Source of the DNA: Paramixta manurensis
GTDB lineage: Bacteria > Pseudomonadota > Gammaproteobacteria > Enterobacterales > Enterobacteriaceae
Direction: 5' to 3'
Assembly: GCF_013285385.1 (NCBI RefSeq)
Contig: NZ_CP054212.1
Span: 2,294,001 to 2,358,000, forward strand
DNA length: 64,000 nt
In this document: positions 62,356 through 64,000 of the stretch, piece by piece
Layout: every line of letters begins with the position of its first letter
Position numbering within the stretch: the first letter of the stretch is position 1
Position numbers and translations under genes: made by a program
The notes under the pieces: model-generated
Seen by the model: the letters and a program-made list of their open reading frames with translations, nothing else
Database searches by the model: none
What the model was told of the DNA's origin: nothing

Positions 62356-63537
62356 TTACACACTCTCCGCCGGGCGTGGCAGCATACCTTTCAGAATCAC
62401 AACCAATGCCACGTTGATGAGCGCTAACGCGCACAGTAACCACAACGTCGCCTGCGAACCCATGGTCTGATACACATAACCGCCAATCAATGGCGTAGCT
62501 GCCTGACCAATCAGCGCCGGACGCGCCATGCGCCCGACCACAATCGCGTACTCTTCACTTTTCACCATCGCCAGAGGTAACGTGCCACGTACAATCGCCC
62601 GCAGCCCGTTGCCCGCGCCATATAACAGCATGCTGAAAACCGCCAGATGCGGAAAGAGCGTGAGCGTTAACAGACCAACCGCCACTAATCCTACCGAGAA
62701 AAAAGTGGTCCAGATCGGATGACCGCGTTTAAACGCCATGTCAACAATGCGCGAGGCCACCTGGCAAGGGCCGAGGATAGCGCTAACCGCCAACGCGGCC
62801 GCCAGTGAATAACCGCTGGCTTGCAGCAGCGTAATCAGTTGCACTGAAATCGCCGTCATAATCACCGACGCGAGGGTAAAAATACTGCACAACAGCCAGA
62901 ATAGCAGCGGCGCAATTGCGCTGTTGCCCTGCGTGCGTGACACCGGCTGATAGCCCGGCGGCAACCGATGTGGAATCGCAAAGTAGTACATCGGCCATAC
63001 GGTGACCACCAACATCCCGGCGTAGGCAAAGCATGCATGTCGCCAACCCAGCCATTCAATCAGAAACGCAATACCAGGCCATACCAGCGAGGTACAAAAA
63101 CCGGAAATCAGCGTGATACCGGTAATCGCGCCGCGCGCAAATCCGCCATATAGCGTGCCAAGCGTGGCGAACAGCGCATCGTACAATCCCATCGCCATGC
63201 CAACGCCGATAATCAGCCAGGCGCAGAGGAACAGCCACAATTGATGCGCATTGCCCACCATCACCAGCCCCAGTGCCATCACGACTCCACTGGCGGCTAG
63301 CATACCGCGCCCACCGGTACTGGCGATGATACGCCCACTCAATGGCGCTAACAGGCCGGAAATAAGAATGCCGAGCGACAGCGCGCCATAGACCCATTGC
63401 TGTGACCAGCCGGTTTCGCGGATCACCGGCGCGGCCAGCACCGCCATAATGTAGAAAGATCCGCCCCATGATAAAATTTGTACCAAGCCCAACAGGATAA
63501 TGCCGGATGTAGCAGGTTTTGGATTAGGTGGCTGCAC
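62356..63537 (-). CDS. MFS transporter
   Basis: A 393-residue 12-helix MFS protein. It begins with SGIILLGLVQILSWGGSFYIMAV, and the loop after helix 2 is LSGRIIASTGGRGML. It resembles exporters of the DHA or YbfB/oxalate-formate-like branches, but I cannot name a substrate. It is transcribed toward the lipase module and lies 16 nt after the MmyB-type regulator gene on the same strand, so the two may be co-transcribed. Confidence 0.85.
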   Translation of the reverse strand: MQPPNPKPATSGIILLGLVQILSWGGSFYIMAVLAAPVIRETGWSQQWVYGALSLGILISGLLAPLSGRIIASTGGRGMLAASGVVMALGLVMVGNAHQLWLFLCAWLIIGVGMAMGLYDALFATLGTLYGGFARGAITGITLISGFCTSLVWPGIAFLIEWLGWRHACFAYAGMLVVTVWPMYYFAIPHRLPPGYQPVSRTQGNSAIAPLLFWLLCSIFTLASVIMTAISVQLITLLQASGYSLAAALAVSAILGPCQVASRIVDMAFKRGHPIWTTFFSVGLVAVGLLTLTLFPHLAVFSMLLYGAGNGLRAIVRGTLPLAMVKSEEYAIVVGRMARPALIGQAATPLIGGYVYQTMGSQATLWLLCALALINVALVVILKGMLPRPAESV

Positions 63538-63553
63538 TGCCTGTTCCTTGCGG

Positions 63554-64000
63554 TTAATGAGTGGCGGTTAACAATGCCAGCGCGGCGGCGCTATGCTCAT
63601 CATCGGGAATATAAACCAGCATCCGATCGCCATTACGCGGCGCAGACCACCAATTATTTTGTCGCAGCGCCATTTGCCCCACTTGCGGATGCGTAAAATA
63701 TTTCACCCGGTTTTCAATACTGCGCAGCTCATAGCGCTCCCACAACCGGCAAAACTCTTCAGAACTGTTCATTAAACGCGCCAGCAAATCCTCCCACTCC
63801 GGCTCGCCTAAATGCTCACCCATTTGGGCGCGAAACATCCCCACCATATGCGGCAACACTTCGTCGCGATCGGCCATCGCACTCCGCCAGGCCGGATGAT
63901 TAAACCCCAGCCAGATACAGTTACGCTCCTCCTGCGGCAGCGTATCGAGGTCAATACGCATCAGGCGACACCAGGCCTCGTTATAACCATAAATATCAAA
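63554..64000 (-). CDS. C-terminal part of an XRE/MmyB-type regulator (cut by window edge)
   Basis: At least 148 residues; the frame runs open to the window edge and continues beyond it. FDIYGYNEAW, RNCIWLGFNHPAWR, LPHMVGMFRAQMGEHLGEPEW and KYFTHPQVGQMAL are hallmarks of the MmyB-like ligand-binding domain that follows an N-terminal XRE helix-turn-helix. The DNA-binding part lies outside the window. It probably controls the adjacent MFS gene. Confidence 0.85.
   Translation of the reverse strand, partial: FDIYGYNEAWCRLMRIDLDTLPQEERNCIWLGFNHPAWRSAMADRDEVLPHMVGMFRAQMGEHLGEPEWEDLLARLMNSSEEFCRLWERYELRSIENRVKYFTHPQVGQMALRQNNWWSAPRNGDRMLVYIPDDEHSAAALALLTATH

Noticed and set aside
1..64000. CRISPR arrays, tRNA or rRNA genes, insertion sequences, integrase or transposase genes
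   Set aside because: No regularly spaced repeats, cloverleaf-like gene or transposase-like frame was seen on reading the window.

Overview
The window is a chromosomal segment of a Gram-negative gammaproteobacterium of the order Enterobacterales. This rests on clear homologues of yghW, pqqU (yncD), ybaA, yhcO, srfABC and a rarA-oqxAB-oqxR locus, on enterobacterial DUF943/DUF3289 genes, and on a perfect CRP half-site pair. A near-consensus HrpL-type promoter (GGAACT-N15-CCACTTA) in front of a cysteine-free, harpin-like gene suggests a plant-associated lineage with an Hrp type III secretion system (Erwiniaceae or Pectobacteriaceae style). That placement is an inference; no rRNA or tRNA gene was seen.

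Layout. 0.1-5.4 kb: a catabolic operon (MFS transporter, DapA-family aldolase, DhaL, DhaK), divergent from a LacI-type regulator, with a CRP site between them. 5.3-7.4 kb: yghW behind a 28-bp palindrome, then a cysI without cysJ or cysH. 7.7-17.9 kb: small exported protein, arylamine N-acetyltransferase, PhnD-like protein overlapping a fatty acid desaturase, a heme-c-type GGDEF/EAL protein, the PQQ receptor pqqU, an AbrB-type membrane protein and an SsuA-like binding protein. 17.9-21.1 kb: an AT-rich accessory island with DUF3289, DUF943, a frameshifted LprI-like gene, a decayed duplicate of the DUF3289/DUF943 junction, and unknown membrane-associated proteins.

21.2-33.0 kb: an organosulfur-scavenging cluster. 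On the minus strand lie an SsuD-type monooxygenase, a flavoprotein, an NtaA/DszA-type monooxygenase, a Met-type ABC transporter, an MFS transporter and an SfnB/DszC-type flavin monooxygenase. Divergent from it is a 638-residue regulator that fuses a sigma-54 activator (AAA+ plus Fis HTH) to a cytoplasmic SsuA-like sulfonate-binding domain. The intergenic region carries a well-matched -24/-12 promoter and two TTGCAAATGC-type operator sites 32 bp apart. This looks like a one-component, ligand-sensing sigma-54 switch and is the most interesting system in the window.

33.1-35.0 kb: a small type VI secretion module (Hcp, a GH19 peptidoglycan hydrolase and a convergent exported small protein). 35.1-43.0 kb: ybaA, srfABC, and a barnase/barstar pair. 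43.1-49.9 kb: rarA-oqxA-oqxB-oqxR with the Hrp-box gene inserted between oqxB and oqxR. 50.0-59.0 kb: two divergent units (dipeptide-type ABC transporter, ROK kinase, ROK repressor, M81 peptidase, double ATPase) that look like a pathway for a sugar-peptide-like substrate. 59.3-62.2 kb: a lipase with an overlapping lipoprotein gene, probably a type VI effector-immunity pair. 62.4-64.0 kb: an MFS exporter and the C-terminal part of an XRE/MmyB-type regulator cut by the window edge.

Start codons were chosen mainly from Shine-Dalgarno spacing and family length; several differ from the longest possible frame, as stated in each entry.
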